Assembly (NCBI RefSeq): GCF_000332995.1
Contig: NZ_BANS01000028.1
Span: 36,471 to 100,470 of the forward strand
From: Gordonia amicalis NBRC 100051 = JCM 11271
GTDB lineage: Bacteria; Actinomycetota; Actinomycetes; Mycobacteriales; Mycobacteriaceae
Direction of reading: 5' to 3'
Length of the DNA: 64,000 nt
Shown: piece by piece, positions 40,447 to 52,839 of the stretch
How the letters are laid out: each line of letters begins with the position of its first letter
Position numbering within the stretch: position 1 is the stretch's first letter
Position numbers and translations under genes: made by a program
Notes under the pieces: generated by a model
The model's input: the letters and a program-made list of their open reading frames with translations, nothing else
The model's database searches: none
What the model was told of the DNA's origin: nothing

Positions 40447-41325
40447 ATGTCGGACGCGCCGGTCCGGGTGGCCGACGAAATCCGCGGCGCCATCGCACAA
40501 CTGGCGGCCGCCGGGATCGACTCGGCGCGGCGGGACGCCGAATGGCTGATGGCGCACGTCCTCGCGTGTGACCCCGGGCGGCTGATCGTCATCGACACGA
40601 TCGACGACGCGCACGTGCGCGAGTTCCGGGCGGCAATCGATCAGCGGGCGCATCGAATACCGTTGCAGCACATCGTCGGTACCGCGGCCTTCGGTCCGAT
40701 CGAGCTCGCCGTCGGGCCGGGTGTGTTCATCCCGCGGCCGGAGACCGAGTTCCTGCTCGAATGGGCGGTGTCGGCCGCCGCGACAATGGCGGCTCCGCTG
40801 CGGATCGTCGATCTGTGCAGCGGTAGCGGTGCCCTGGCCATCGCCCTGGCGACAATGGTCGGGTCCGCGCGTGTGGCGGCCGTCGAGATATCTGATGACG
40901 CCCTGAAGTGGCTGCGGCGCAACGTGTCCGATACGCCGGAGGCGGTCCGGGAGCGGATCGACGTGTTCGCCGCCGACGTCACCGACGCTGCGCAGATCGG
41001 CCGGGTCATACCGGCGGGGAGTGTCTCGGTCGTCGTGACCAATCCGCCCTACGTGCCGCGGCGGTCGGCGGTCGGTCCCGAGGTGGACCATGATCCGGAG
41101 CGCGCCGTCTTCGCCGGCGACGACGGCATGAGCGTGATCATCCCGATGGTGCCGGTCATCGCGACCATGCTCACCGCGGGTGGTGTCGTCGGGATCGAAC
41201 ACGACGACACGACCTCCGACGCCGTCGTCGACTGTCTGCGCGCCCATGGCGCATTCGACGAGGTGACCGCCCACACCGATCTGGCGGGCCGTCCTCGCTT
41301 CGTGACCGCGCGCCGGATCGCCTGA
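40447..41325 (+). CDS. prmC: Release factor glutamine methyltransferase
   Basis: A 292-residue SAM-dependent enzyme that N5-methylates the GGQ glutamine of release factors. The N-terminal helical substrate-binding domain is followed by FIPRPETEFLLEWA, SAM motif VDLCSGSGALAIALA and the catalytic NPPYVP. ATG at 40447 begins 5 bases after the prfA stop. Length and context agree with the prfA-prmC-tsaC order of mycobacteria. Confidence 0.95.
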   Translation: MSDAPVRVADEIRGAIAQLAAAGIDSARRDAEWLMAHVLACDPGRLIVIDTIDDAHVREFRAAIDQRAHRIPLQHIVGTAAFGPIELAVGPGVFIPRPETEFLLEWAVSAAATMAAPLRIVDLCSGSGALAIALATMVGSARVAAVEISDDALKWLRRNVSDTPEAVRERIDVFAADVTDAAQIGRVIPAGSVSVVVTNPPYVPRRSAVGPEVDHDPERAVFAGDDGMSVIIPMVPVIATMLTAGGVVGIEHDDTTSDAVVDCLRAHGAFDEVTAHTDLAGRPRFVTARRIA

Positions 41326-41373
41326 GGCGCGTCTCGCGGGGGATCCCGACCGGCGGCATGACAGGATGGTCGC

Positions 41374-42027
41374 GTGAGCATTGTTTTCGACTGCAACGAT
41401 CCGCAGAGCCGTTCGGCGGGCATTCGCGCGGCCGTCGGAGCGGCGAAGGCGGGACGCCTGGTGGTGGTCCCCACCGACACCCTGTACGGAGTCGGTTGCG
41501 ACGCCTTCGATTCCGACGCCGTCGGCTCGCTGCTCGCGGCCAAACACCGTGGCCGGGACATGCCCGTGCCGGTCCTCGTGGGTTCCTGGCACTCGATCGA
41601 CGGGCTCGTGCTGTCCGTCCCGCAGGCCGCCCGCGACCTGATCGAGGCGTTCTGGCCGGGCGGTCTGAGTCTCGTTGTCCGACAAGCTCCTTCGCTGGCC
41701 TGGGATCTCGGTGACACCGATGGCACAGTGATGCTGCGCATGCCGCTGCATCCGGTCGCGATCGAGCTGTTGCGCGAGGTCGGGCCGATGGCGGTCTCGA
41801 GCGCGAACGTGTCGGGCCGTCCGCCCGCCACCACCGTCGACGAGGCCCGTGAACAACTCGGCGACGAGATCTCGGTCTACCTCGACGGCGGACCCGCGCC
41901 GGTCGCACAGGCGTCGACGATCGTCGACGTCTCGGGTGCACAGCCGCGCATCCTGCGCGAAGGTGCCATCACGGCCGAGGCCGTGGCCGAGGTCCTCGAC
42001 GTCGATCCCGCCTCGCTGCGTGGGTGA
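41374..42027 (+). CDS. tsaC: L-threonylcarbamoyladenylate synthase (Sua5/YrdC/TsaC)
   Basis: A 217-residue enzyme making threonylcarbamoyl-AMP for the t6A modification of tRNAs that read ANN codons. The YrdC motifs VPTDTLYGVGCDAFD, KHRGRDMPVPVLVG, FWPGGLSLVV and SSANVSGRPPATT are intact. It has no C-terminal Sua5 domain, so it is the short TsaC type. GTG at 41374 is 49 bases after prmC. It ends 1 base before the SHMT-like ATG. Confidence 0.93.
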   Translation: MSIVFDCNDPQSRSAGIRAAVGAAKAGRLVVVPTDTLYGVGCDAFDSDAVGSLLAAKHRGRDMPVPVLVGSWHSIDGLVLSVPQAARDLIEAFWPGGLSLVVRQAPSLAWDLGDTDGTVMLRMPLHPVAIELLREVGPMAVSSANVSGRPPATTVDEAREQLGDEISVYLDGGPAPVAQASTIVDVSGAQPRILREGAITAEAVAEVLDVDPASLRG

Positions 42028-42028
42028 G

Positions 42029-43252
42029 ATGCCGCCGGGCACCGGTTCGACGGGTGACCCGCGGGTCGACGCGCTGATCGACCGGGAGTCGACGCGCCGG
42101 CGCTCGTGGCTGCAGTTGCTCGCGAGCGAGACCGAGCCCACGCCGGGCGTACGTGCCGCGATGGCCTCGGCCTTCGACGCGAAGTACGCCGAGGGACGGC
42201 CCGGCTCGCGCTATCACGGCGGATGCGAGGTCGCCGACGAACTCGAGGAACTCGCGATCGGCCGGGCGCGGGACCTCTTCGGGGCCGGTCACGTCGATGT
42301 CCAGCCGCTGTCGGGGAGTGCGACGAATCTCGCCGTCTACGCCGCGTTCGCCCAGCCCGGCGATCCGGTGCTCGCCCTGCGCCTCGAGCACGGCGGTCAT
42401 CAGACCCACGGTTCGCGCGCCAACTTCTCCGGACGATGGTTCTCGCCCCTGCACTACGAGGTCCGCCGCGAGGACGAGTACATCGACTACGACCAGGTCA
42501 GGGAACTCGCCCTGGTGCACCGGCCGCGGATCCTCGTCGCGGGCGCCACGTCGTATTCGCGGTCCTTCGACTATCCGCTCCTGCGGGCGATCGCCGACGA
42601 GGCCGAGTGCATCCTGCTGGTCGACGCGGCGCATCTCGCCGGTCACGTGGCCGCCGGTCTGCTCCCGTCGCCGGTTCCGTACGCCGACGTCGTCACCTTC
42701 TCCACCAACAAGGTGTTCCGCGGACCGCGCGGCGGGGTCATCCTGGGCCGCGCCGAGCACTCCGACGCGCTGCTCAAGGCCGTTCACCCGTTCGTCCAGG
42801 GCGGTCCGTCCATGCACGCGATCGCCGCCAAGGCGGTCACCTTCCACGACGCGGGCACCGCGGACTTCGCGTCCTACGTGCGGGCGACCGCCGACAATGC
42901 GCGCAGGCTCGCCGACGCCCTGACGGAACGAGGGCTGCGCGTCGTCTCCGGGGGCACCGACACCCATCTCGCGGTGGTCGACGTGTCCGCGCTCGGTATC
43001 TCGGGGTCCGCGGCGCAGGATCGGCTCAACAGGTCCGGGATCGTGGTCGACAAAGCGGTCCTGCCGTTCGACGAACGTTCCGTCTCAGAGGGATCGGGCA
43101 TCCGGATCGGGACCCCCGCGGCCACCTCCCGGGGCCTGACGGCGGACATGATCCCGGCCGTCGCCGACGCGATGCTGGCAGCGCTGTCGACCGAGGACCT
43201 CTCGACGCACGATCGGATCCACCGTGAGATCAGCGACCTGGCATGCGGGTAG
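42029..43252 (+). CDS. Divergent serine hydroxymethyltransferase-like PLP enzyme
   Basis: A 407-residue fold-type I PLP protein clearly related to GlyA: YAEGRPGSRYHGG, VQPLSGSATNLAVYAAF, HGGHQTHGS, VDAAHLAGHVAAG and SGIRIGTPA, with PLP lysine Lys228. It deviates at sites near-invariant in GlyA: the residue before the lysine is Asn227 where His is usual (STNKVFRGPRGG), SENY becomes SETE, and the usual RYYGG is RYHGG. It may be a GlyA paralogue with a changed substrate, such as a different aldol reaction. A glyA-like gene is found at this position in Streptomyces too. ATG at 42029 directly follows tsaC, so they are coupled. Confidence 0.82.
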   Translation: MPPGTGSTGDPRVDALIDRESTRRRSWLQLLASETEPTPGVRAAMASAFDAKYAEGRPGSRYHGGCEVADELEELAIGRARDLFGAGHVDVQPLSGSATNLAVYAAFAQPGDPVLALRLEHGGHQTHGSRANFSGRWFSPLHYEVRREDEYIDYDQVRELALVHRPRILVAGATSYSRSFDYPLLRAIADEAECILLVDAAHLAGHVAAGLLPSPVPYADVVTFSTNKVFRGPRGGVILGRAEHSDALLKAVHPFVQGGPSMHAIAAKAVTFHDAGTADFASYVRATADNARRLADALTERGLRVVSGGTDTHLAVVDVSALGISGSAAQDRLNRSGIVVDKAVLPFDERSVSEGSGIRIGTPAATSRGLTADMIPAVADAMLAALSTEDLSTHDRIHREISDLACG

Positions 43253-43255
43253 CGT
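43250..43255 (+). promoter_or_regulatory. -10 element for a leaderless transcript upstream of wecA
   Basis: TAGCGT overlaps the SHMT stop codon and lies 7 bases before GTG 43263. This is the spacing seen at the leaderless genes elsewhere in the window. Confidence 0.4.
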
Positions 43256-43262
43256 TGTCCGG

Positions 43263-43313
43263 GTGTCCGAGACGTCCCGAGCGACCTCCACAGACCGGGT
43301 GGTGAGCCGATGA
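43263..43313 (+). CDS. Possible leaderless leader peptide upstream of wecA (16 codons)
   Basis: GTG at 43263 opens a 16-residue frame (starting MSETSRATS, rich in Ser, Thr and Arg) whose TGA at 43311-43313 overlaps the wecA ATG at 43310 (ATGA). Translation of this peptide would deliver ribosomes to the wecA start, which otherwise lacks an obvious Shine-Dalgarno. The peptide itself matches no known family. Confidence 0.35.
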   Translation: MSETSRATSTDRVVSR

Positions 43314-44509
43314 TCGAGGCCGCCCCGGTGGTGCTCGCGGCCGCGACCGACGGGGGAGGGGCCGGTGTCCCGCTGCGCGAGTTGCTGCTCGTCGGTCTCA
43401 CCGCCGCCGCGATGACGTATCTGCTGACCTCGGCAGTGCGCGTGTTCGCGATCAAGGCCGGTGCGGTCGCCGTGCCGCGTGTGCGCGACGTCCATGTCAT
43501 CCCGACCCCGCGGCTCGGAGGCCTCGGCATGTTCGGCGGGGTGGTGGCCGGTATCGCGCTCGCCGCCAACCTGCCCGCACTCAATCGGGGCTTCGCCTAC
43601 ACCACGGACCTGACCGCGGTCATCACCGCGGGGACCGTGATCGTCCTCGTCGGTGTCGTCGACGACCGGTGGGGTCTGGATGCCCTGACGAAGTTCGTCG
43701 GACAGCTGACCGCCGCCGGGGTCCTGGTGCTCCTCGGCATCTCCTGGATCCAGGTGCCCGTGCCGTTCGCCGACATCGGGACCCTCGTGCTGGATCCACT
43801 GCAGGCAGGCCTGCTCACGGTGGCCGTCACGGTGGCGACGATCAACGCGATCAACTTCGTCGACGGCCTGGATGGTCTGGCTGCCGGGCTGGGACTCATC
43901 GCCGCGTCAGCGATCTGCATGTTCTCCCTCGGTCTGCTCCGCGACCAGGGCGGTGACGTCAGCTACTATCCGCCGGCGCTCATCGCCGTCGCCCTCGCCG
44001 GCGCCTGCCTCGGATTCCTGCCGCACAACTTCTCGCCCGCCCGCATCTTCATGGGCGACTCGGGCGCGATGCTGATCGGGCTGATGCTGGCCGCCGCGTC
44101 GACGAGCGCGTCGGGTCGCATCGCGGTGAACGCCTACGGACCGGCGGACATCTTCACCCTGCTGTCACCGCTGATCCTGGTGGCCGCCGTGGTCTTCATC
44201 CCGATGCTCGACATGCTCCTCGCGGTGATCCGCCGGACGCGGGCGGGCGTCGGTTTCTACACCCCCGACAAGATGCACCTGCACCACCGGCTGCTCGAGC
44301 TCGGACACTCCCAGCGGCGCGTCGCGCTGATCATCTATCTCTGGGTGGGCGTCCTGGCGTTCTCCGCCGCGGCGAGCACGCTGTTCCCGCTCTCGGTGGT
44401 CGCGCCGATGTTCGGGGCGGGTCTGGTGGTGGCGCTGCTGGTCACCATGGCGCCTCGTCTGCATCGCCGGTTCGCGGAGCTGCGCACCGCGACGAAGGCC
44501 TTCCGCTGA
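43310..44509 (+). CDS. wecA: Polyprenyl-phosphate N-acetylglucosamine-1-phosphate transferase (WecA/TagO family)
   Basis: A 399-residue integral membrane enzyme with about 11 helices. It transfers GlcNAc-1-P to decaprenyl phosphate, starting the linker that joins arabinogalactan to peptidoglycan. Cytoplasmic motifs are visible: VHVIPTPRLGGLGMF, VVDDRWGLDALTK (DDxxD-type), NFVDGLDGLAAG, FMGDSGAMLIG and the His-rich KMHLHHRLLELGHS. ATG at 43310 overlaps a short upstream frame. It occupies the same place before atpI as in M. tuberculosis (rfe/wecA). Confidence 0.92.
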   Translation: MIEAAPVVLAAATDGGGAGVPLRELLLVGLTAAAMTYLLTSAVRVFAIKAGAVAVPRVRDVHVIPTPRLGGLGMFGGVVAGIALAANLPALNRGFAYTTDLTAVITAGTVIVLVGVVDDRWGLDALTKFVGQLTAAGVLVLLGISWIQVPVPFADIGTLVLDPLQAGLLTVAVTVATINAINFVDGLDGLAAGLGLIAASAICMFSLGLLRDQGGDVSYYPPALIAVALAGACLGFLPHNFSPARIFMGDSGAMLIGLMLAAASTSASGRIAVNAYGPADIFTLLSPLILVAAVVFIPMLDMLLAVIRRTRAGVGFYTPDKMHLHHRLLELGHSQRRVALIIYLWVGVLAFSAAASTLFPLSVVAPMFGAGLVVALLVTMAPRLHRRFAELRTATKAFR

Positions 44510-44827
44510 CGTGTGCGTATGCTGCTGTGCGCGAGGCGCATCCAGCACTGACCGCCCCTTGGTAAGGGGACAGTAAAACTCGTGTACTATCTCGTGTAGT
44601 AGGTCGACGTCGGTCTGGCGGTGGCACTTCGGAACTCCGGAGGGCGAACGCCGTGACGCCGTCGGCGCTCCACCTCCCCGGCGAGGTGCACACCCCCTGG
44701 GCTGCGCGTCATCCGGTGTTGGTAGTGTCACAGAAAACCGCGAGCTTACGTTCGGCCATACCAGCTGATCGCACGCGCGTTGCCCTGTGCCTGCGGGTTA
44801 CAGGATCCCCTAGTTGAGGAGAGGCGA
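44510..44827. promoter_or_regulatory. Upstream region of the ATP synthase operon
   Basis: These 318 bases contain no convincing gene. TACTAT (44585-44590) is the best -10 candidate, with TTGGTA (44559-44564) as a distant -35 (20 bases). It is embedded in a tandem repeat: CTCGTGTA occurs at 44579-44586 and again at 44591-44598, a 12-base period. If used, the leader would be about 230 bases. GAGGAGAGG directly before atpI is a strong ribosome binding site. Confidence 0.4.
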
Positions 44828-45241
44828 ATGAGCACCACCGTCCCCGACTCGACGTCGTACTATCCCGCTGCCCCGACCGGTCTCGTCCGGCCCGGGATCA
44901 TCGCGGCGGTTGCGACCGTCGTGGTGGGTGTGCTCGCCGTCGTTCTGGGCCACCCCTGGTTCGCCGTGTTCTTCCTCGCCGGTGTCGTGCTGATGTTCGT
45001 CAACACCAAGCTGGTCATCCGCGCGGTCGACAACGTGGCGACCGCAGAGAACCCCCGTAAGAAACTGCTCGCTCTCAATTCGGCATACCGCCTCGGGGCT
45101 ATCACGCTCCTCGCATTGGTGGCGGCCTTCCTGGTCCGGCCCGACGGGCTGGGCGCGATGTTCGGACTCGCCATCGGCCAGGTCATCCTGGTGCTGAACA
45201 CGGTGATTCCGGTGATGAAAGGACTTCGTAAGCAGCTATGA
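44828..45241 (+). CDS. atpI: AtpI-like small membrane protein of the ATP synthase operon
   Basis: A 137-residue protein with four predicted membrane helices, matching the small protein at the head of actinobacterial atp operons. AtpI proteins assist c-ring assembly or magnesium supply in other bacteria; the role here is inferred from position. ATG at 44828 follows GAGGAGAGG, and its TGA overlaps the atpB ATG (ATGA), so the two are coupled. Confidence 0.85.
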   Translation: MSTTVPDSTSYYPAAPTGLVRPGIIAAVATVVVGVLAVVLGHPWFAVFFLAGVVLMFVNTKLVIRAVDNVATAENPRKKLLALNSAYRLGAITLLALVAAFLVRPDGLGAMFGLAIGQVILVLNTVIPVMKGLRKQL

Positions 45242-46011
45242 CCGTCTTGTCTTACCTGGCCGAGTCGGCAGAGGAGTCGTCAGAGTCGGCGATCGAGGTC
45301 GGCCACCACATCGAGGTCGAGTGGCTCGGGATGACCGTCAACCTCGACACGGTCATCGGCAGTGCCGTTGCGGCGGTCATCGTCATCGCCCTCGCCTTCT
45401 TCGTGCGCTTCAAGATGACCTCGAGCAAGCCGAACTCTGTTCAGCTGTACTTCGAGGTCATCACCGTCCAGATGCGCAACCAGATCGAGAGCGCGATCGG
45501 CATGAAGATCGCGGGCTTCGTTCTGCCGCTGGCCGTCACGCTGTTCACCTACATCCTGGTCGCCAACTGGCTGTCGATCATCCCGTCGCAGTACGGGACC
45601 GAGCACGGCACCAGTGAATGGCTCAAGCCGCCGGCCAGCGATGCGAACTTCGTCTACGCGCTCGCACTCTTCGTCTTCGTCTGGTACCACGCGGCAGGCG
45701 TCAAGCGACGCGGTCTCATCGGTCACCCGGTGAAGCTGGTGAAGGGACACTCGGTCGCCATCGCCCCGGTGAACATCATCGAGGAGATCGCCAAGCCCGT
45801 CTCGCTCTCCCTCCGTCTTTTCGGCAACATGTTCGCCGGCGGCATCATGGTTGCGCTCATCGCGCTGATGCCCGCCTACATCATGTGGGCGCCGAATGCA
45901 CTCTGGAAGTCCTTCGACCTGTTCGTCGGTCTGATCCAGGCGTTCATCTTCTCGCTGCTGACGGTCCTGTACTTCAGTCAGGCCATGGAGCTGGACGAAG
46001 ACCACCACTAG
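45238..46011 (+). CDS. atpB: ATP synthase F0 subunit a
   Basis: A 257-residue membrane subunit forming the proton half-channels. The essential arginine is in the helix [14 protein letters not shown], and the final helix [19 protein letters not shown] is typical. ATG at 45238 overlaps the atpI stop. The N-terminal 25 residues are acidic ([11 protein letters not shown]). Confidence 0.96.
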   Translation: MTVLSYLAESAEESSESAIEVGHHIEVEWLGMTVNLDTVIGSAVAAVIVIALAFFVRFKMTSSKPNSVQLYFEVITVQMRNQIESAIGMKIAGFVLPLAVTLFTYILVANWLSIIPSQYGTEHGTSEWLKPPASDANFVYALALFVFVWYHAAGVKRRGLIGHPVKLVKGHSVAIAPVNIIEEIAKPVSLSLRLFGNMFAGGIMVALIALMPAYIMWAPNALWKSFDLFVGLIQAFIFSLLTVLYFSQAMELDEDHH

Positions 46012-46051
46012 TACGAACCCGGCCGGTGTCTGCCGCGCCGGGAGCAAAGAC

Positions 46052-46352
<301 letters not shown>

Positions 46353-46398
46353 TCCCGGTCGCTGACCGGGTCCCAAGGATCAAGGGAACATCCGCACA

Positions 46399-46893
46399 AT
46401 GAATCTCGCCGCAGGAAACTTCCTCATCCCCAATGGCACGTTCTTCGTGTGCCTGGCCATCTTCGTCATCGTCTTCCTCGTGATCCGGACGATGGTCGTG
46501 CCGCCGATCCTCAAGGTGCTCGAGGACCGTGAGGCCCTGGTCGCGAAGACCGCCGAGGACAACCGGGCCGCTGCGGCGAGCTACGAGGATGCCGACACCG
46601 GATACCGGGCCGCTCTCAAGGAGGCCCGGGCGGACGCCACCGGTATCCGGGATCAGGCACGCGCCGAGGGCAACGAGCAGTTGTCCGAGGCAAAGAAGCG
46701 TGCCACGGCAGAAGCCGACGCTGCGATCGCCAAGACCGCCGAGCAGTTGAAGGCGGAAGGCGAGCGGGCCGCGGAGACCGCTCGTCGCGACGTCGACTCG
46801 TTGTCGGCCGTGCTCGCGAGCCGTGTGCTCGGTACCAATGTGTCGCCGTCCTCGGAGTCGGCGGCGTACGAGTCGACAGGAACGGTGAAGTAA
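46399..46893 (+). CDS. atpF: ATP synthase F0 subunit b
   Basis: A 164-residue peripheral-stalk subunit with one N-terminal membrane helix (FFVCLAIFVIVFLVIRTMVV) and a long Ala/Glu/Lys-rich coiled coil. It pairs with the b-like half of the fused AtpFH. Its TAA is followed directly by the GTG of that gene. Confidence 0.95.
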   Translation: MNLAAGNFLIPNGTFFVCLAIFVIVFLVIRTMVVPPILKVLEDREALVAKTAEDNRAAAASYEDADTGYRAALKEARADATGIRDQARAEGNEQLSEAKKRATAEADAAIAKTAEQLKAEGERAAETARRDVDSLSAVLASRVLGTNVSPSSESAAYESTGTVK

Positions 46894-48243
46894 GTGGACA
46901 TCGTCATTGGAAACCTGATCGGGCTCGCGATCATCGTCTTCCTCTTCTGGAAGTTCGTGCGACCCGTGCTCTCGAAGGCGGTGACCGCGCAGAAGGAAGC
47001 CATCGCTGAGCAGGTCACCGAGAGCGAGGCAGCCAAGGCCCGGGTCGCCGATGCACAGGCCGCTCATGAGCGAGCCCTGGCAGAGGCCAAGGCCGAGGCC
47101 GAGGAGCTGCACAAGGGCGCGGTCCGGGACGCCGAGAACATCAAGCAGGATCTCGTCGCCCAGATCGAATCCGAGGTGAAGCGGATCACCGAGCACGGTC
47201 GTTCGCAGACCGAGCTCAACCGGGCTTCGCTTGTTCGGTCGCTGCGCAACGATCTCGGTCTGACCGCGATCGACGGGGCGTCCAAGCTCGTCCGGTCCCA
47301 CCTCGCGGACTCGAAGGCACAGTCGGAAAGCATCGACCGGGTCATCGAGGAACTGGAGTCCATGTCGGCCGGCGGGCCCTCGGACCTGGTCACCCGCAGC
47401 GTGGACCTGATCGGCCTGCACTCGATGCGCGCCACGAGCCGCGAGGCCGCTCTCGCCGTCTCGTCGGCGTTCGACTCCTCGGCGTCGTCGCTCGACAGCG
47501 ACGCCCTGGTGAAGGCCAGCGACGAGCTGACCGAGGTCATCCGCCTGCTCGACACCAACCCGGTGCTGCGCAAGCGACTCACCGAGGACGAGGACAACAC
47601 CACCGGCCAGGTCAAGCTCGTCGAGAACCTCTTCGGCGGCAAGGTCTCGCCGATCGTGGTCGAGGTCCTGAGCGCCGCGGTGAAGCAGCGCTGGTCATCG
47701 TCGGCCGACTTCTCCGCCGCTCTGCGTCGTCAGAACGCACTGATCGTGCTGGCCGCCTCCGAGCGTGATGGCGTCATCGAGCAGACCGAGAACGAACTGT
47801 TCTCCGTTGCCCGACTGATCGACCAGAACCCGCAGTTGGCCTCGCTGCTCTCCGACCACAGCCATGATGGTGGAAAGCGCGCGGAGCTGCTGCGCTCGCT
47901 GGTGGGGGAGAAGGTCGGGAAACTGTCCTGGATCCTGCTGGCCCACTCCGTCGAACTGCTACAGGGCCAGCCGGCCGATGTGGCTTTCGATCAGCTCGCC
48001 GAGCTGGCGGCGGCACGCCGTGGCGAGTCCGTGGCCCACGTGGTCTCGGCAGCCCCGGTGTCGGAGTCCCAGACCACGCGTCTGGCCTCCGTGCTCGGCA
48101 CCATCTACGGACGCACCATCTCGGTGCAGACCGAGATCGATCCCGACATCCTCGGCGGCCTCCGGATCTCCGTCGGCGACGAGGTGATCGAGGCCGATGT
48201 GGCCACACGCCTGGCGAAGGCGGCCGAGAGCCTGCCCAGCTAG
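46894..48243 (+). CDS. atpH: ATP synthase fused b-delta subunit
   Basis: A 449-residue fusion. The first 170 or so residues are a second b-type subunit (membrane helix [19 protein letters not shown], then coiled coil) and the C-terminal part is the F1 delta subunit ([29 protein letters not shown] and [28 protein letters not shown]-like end). This fusion is characteristic of mycobacteria and relatives. GTG at 46894 abuts the atpF stop. Confidence 0.95.
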   Translation: [449 protein letters not shown]

Positions 48244-48313
48244 ACCCTGACCGACCACATCCAGCGAATACCCCCCAAACACCAGCCGGACTGAGCAAGA
48301 AAGACGAGTACCA

Positions 48314-49942
48314 ATGGCGGAGTTGACGATCTCACCAGACGAGATTAAGGGAGCGATCGAGCAGTATGTCTCATCGTTCGATGCCGATGCCTCCCGCGAG
48401 GAGGTGGGCATCGTCACCGACACATCGGACGGTATCGCGCACGTCAGCGGACTGCCCGGCGCGATGGCCAACGAGCTGCTGCAGTTCGAGGGCGGCGTGC
48501 TCGGCGTGGCCCTGAACCTCGACGAGGACGAGATCGGCGCCGTCATCCTCGGTGACTACGAGTCGCTGGAAGAGGGCCAGCAGGTCAGTCGTACCGGCGA
48601 CGTGCTCTCGGTCCCCGTCGGCGACAAGTTCCTGGGCCGCGTCGTCGACCCGCTGGGTGCGCCGATCGACGGTCTCGGTGACATCGAGGCCGAGGAGCAG
48701 CGCGTCCTCGAGCTCCAGGCCGCCTCGGTGCTCGAGCGCCAGCCGGTCGAGGAGTCCCTCGCCACCGGTATCAAGGCCATCGACGCGATGACCGCCATCG
48801 GCCGCGGACAGCGCCAGCTGGTCATCGGCGACCGCAAGACCGGTAAGACCGCGGTCTGCATCGACGCCATCCTGAACCAGAAGGCCAACTGGGAGACCGG
48901 CGACCCGAGCAAGCAGGTTCGCTGCATCTACGTCGCGATCGGTCAGAAGGGCTCGACCATCGCCGGCGTCAAGACCGCTCTCGAAGAGGCCGGCGCGATG
49001 GAGTACACCACCATCGTCGCGGCTCCTGCCTCTGACTCGGCCGGCTTCAAGTGGCTGGCTCCGTACACCGGTTCGGCCATCGGCCAGCACTGGATGTACC
49101 AGGGCAAGCACGTCCTCATCGTGTTCGACGACCTGACCAAGCAGGCCGAGGCCTACCGCGCCATCTCGCTGCTGCTGCGTCGTCCGCCGGGTCGTGAGGC
49201 ATACCCCGGTGACGTCTTCTACTTGCACTCGCGCCTGCTGGAGCGTTGCGCCAAGCTCTCCGAGGAGATGGGCGGCGGTTCGATGACCGGTCTGCCGATC
49301 ATCGAGACCAAGGCCAACGACGTCTCGGCGTTCATCCCGACCAACGTCATCTCGATCACCGACGGTCAGGTCTTCCTCGAGTCGGACCTCTTCAACAAGG
49401 GTGTCCGTCCCGCCATCAACGTCGGTACCTCGGTGTCGCGCGTCGGTGGTGCCGCTCAGACCAAGGGCCTGAAGAAGGTCTCGGGTTCGCTGCGTCTGGA
49501 GCTCGCACAGTTCCGTGAGCTGGAAGCCTTCTCGGCCTTCGCGTCCGACCTCGACGATGCGTCCAAGGCTCAGCTCGAGCGCGGCGCCCGCTGGGTCGAG
49601 ATGCTCAAGCAGGACCAGTACAGCCCCTTCTCCGTCGAGGACGAGATCGTCTCGATCTACCTCTGCGGTGAGGGTCACTACGACTCGGTCCCGGTCGACG
49701 ACGTCCGCAACTTCGAGACGCAGCTGCTCAGCCACCTGCATCACGCAGCCAAGGGTGTCTACGACTCGATCGCCGGCGGCAAGGTGCTGTCCGACGACCA
49801 GGCGGAGTCCCTCGTCGCCGAGACCAACAAGTTCAAGAACAGCTACCTCACCCACGACGGCAAGCGCGTGGTCAACGAGGCCGAGGCCGAGGCAATGGAT
49901 GCCGAGGACGTCGAGAACGAAGAGATCAAGATCCGCAAGTGA
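48314..49942 (+). CDS. atpA: ATP synthase F1 subunit alpha
   Basis: A 542-residue non-catalytic nucleotide-binding subunit. Walker [23 protein letters not shown] and the [17 protein letters not shown] signature are present. The C-terminus extends about 30 residues beyond the E. coli form ([21 protein letters not shown]), like the C-terminal extension that suppresses ATP hydrolysis in mycobacteria; that role here is inference. Confidence 0.97.
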   Translation: MAELTISPDEIKGAIEQYVSSFDADASREEVGIVTDTSDGIAHVSGLPGAMANELLQFEGGVLGVALNLDEDEIGAVILGDYESLEEGQQVSRTGDVLSVPVGDKFLGRVVDPLGAPIDGLGDIEAEEQRVLELQAASVLERQPVEESLATGIKAIDAMTAIGRGQRQLVIGDRKTGKTAVCIDAILNQKANWETGDPSKQVRCIYVAIGQKGSTIAGVKTALEEAGAMEYTTIVAAPASDSAGFKWLAPYTGSAIGQHWMYQGKHVLIVFDDLTKQAEAYRAISLLLRRPPGREAYPGDVFYLHSRLLERCAKLSEEMGGGSMTGLPIIETKANDVSAFIPTNVISITDGQVFLESDLFNKGVRPAINVGTSVSRVGGAAQTKGLKKVSGSLRLELAQFRELEAFSAFASDLDDASKAQLERGARWVEMLKQDQYSPFSVEDEIVSIYLCGEGHYDSVPVDDVRNFETQLLSHLHHAAKGVYDSIAGGKVLSDDQAESLVAETNKFKNSYLTHDGKRVVNEAEAEAMDAEDVENEEIKIRK

Positions 49943-49987
49943 TCTCAGACGTCAACGGACATTGCGCTAAGGAAGGGGTGAGGGCTA

Positions 49988-52428
<2,441 letters not shown>

Positions 52429-52437
52429 CGGTAATCC

Positions 52438-52818
52438 ATGGCTGAGAAGTCCTTCCACGTGGAGGTTGTCTCCGCGGATTCGAGCCTGTACTCGGGCGAG
52501 GCCACGTTCCTGATCGCGCAGACGACCGTCGGCGAGCTGGGAGTCCTGGCCAACCACGAGCCGCTGCTGGGCCAGCTGGTCCCGGGTGGTTACGTGGTGA
52601 TCGTCGAAGAGAACGGCAATCGCCGCGCGGCCGCAGTCGAGGGCGGATTCCTGTCCGTCACCGGCGAGGCCGTCACGGTGCTGGCGGAGTCGGCCGACTG
52701 GGCCGACGACGTCGACATCAATGCGGAGAAGACCGCGCTCGAGCGGGCTGAACCGGATTCGCCGGAGTACCACCATGCTCACGCGCGTCTGACTGCGGCA
52801 CAGCAGCTTTCGAAGTAA
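52438..52818 (+). CDS. atpC: ATP synthase F1 subunit epsilon
   Basis: A 126-residue subunit with the N-terminal beta sandwich (FHVEVVSADSSLYSGEATFLIAQTTVGELGVLANHEPLLGQL) and a short C-terminal helical region. ATG at 52438 is 9 bases after atpD. It is the last gene of the operon and is followed by a strong hairpin. Confidence 0.95.
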   Translation: MAEKSFHVEVVSADSSLYSGEATFLIAQTTVGELGVLANHEPLLGQLVPGGYVVIVEENGNRRAAAVEGGFLSVTGEAVTVLAESADWADDVDINAEKTALERAEPDSPEYHHAHARLTAAQQLSK

Positions 52819-52839
52819 CACCCCGCATTCGCGGCGGTC

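Noticed and set aside
41361..41373. Leaderless -10 before tsaC
   Set aside because: The hexamer at the right distance is CAGGAT, which lacks the leading T, so it was not counted with the leaderless set.
48371..49855. Minus-strand open frame of 494 codons across atpA
   Set aside because: Antisense shadow of atpA with no family resemblance.
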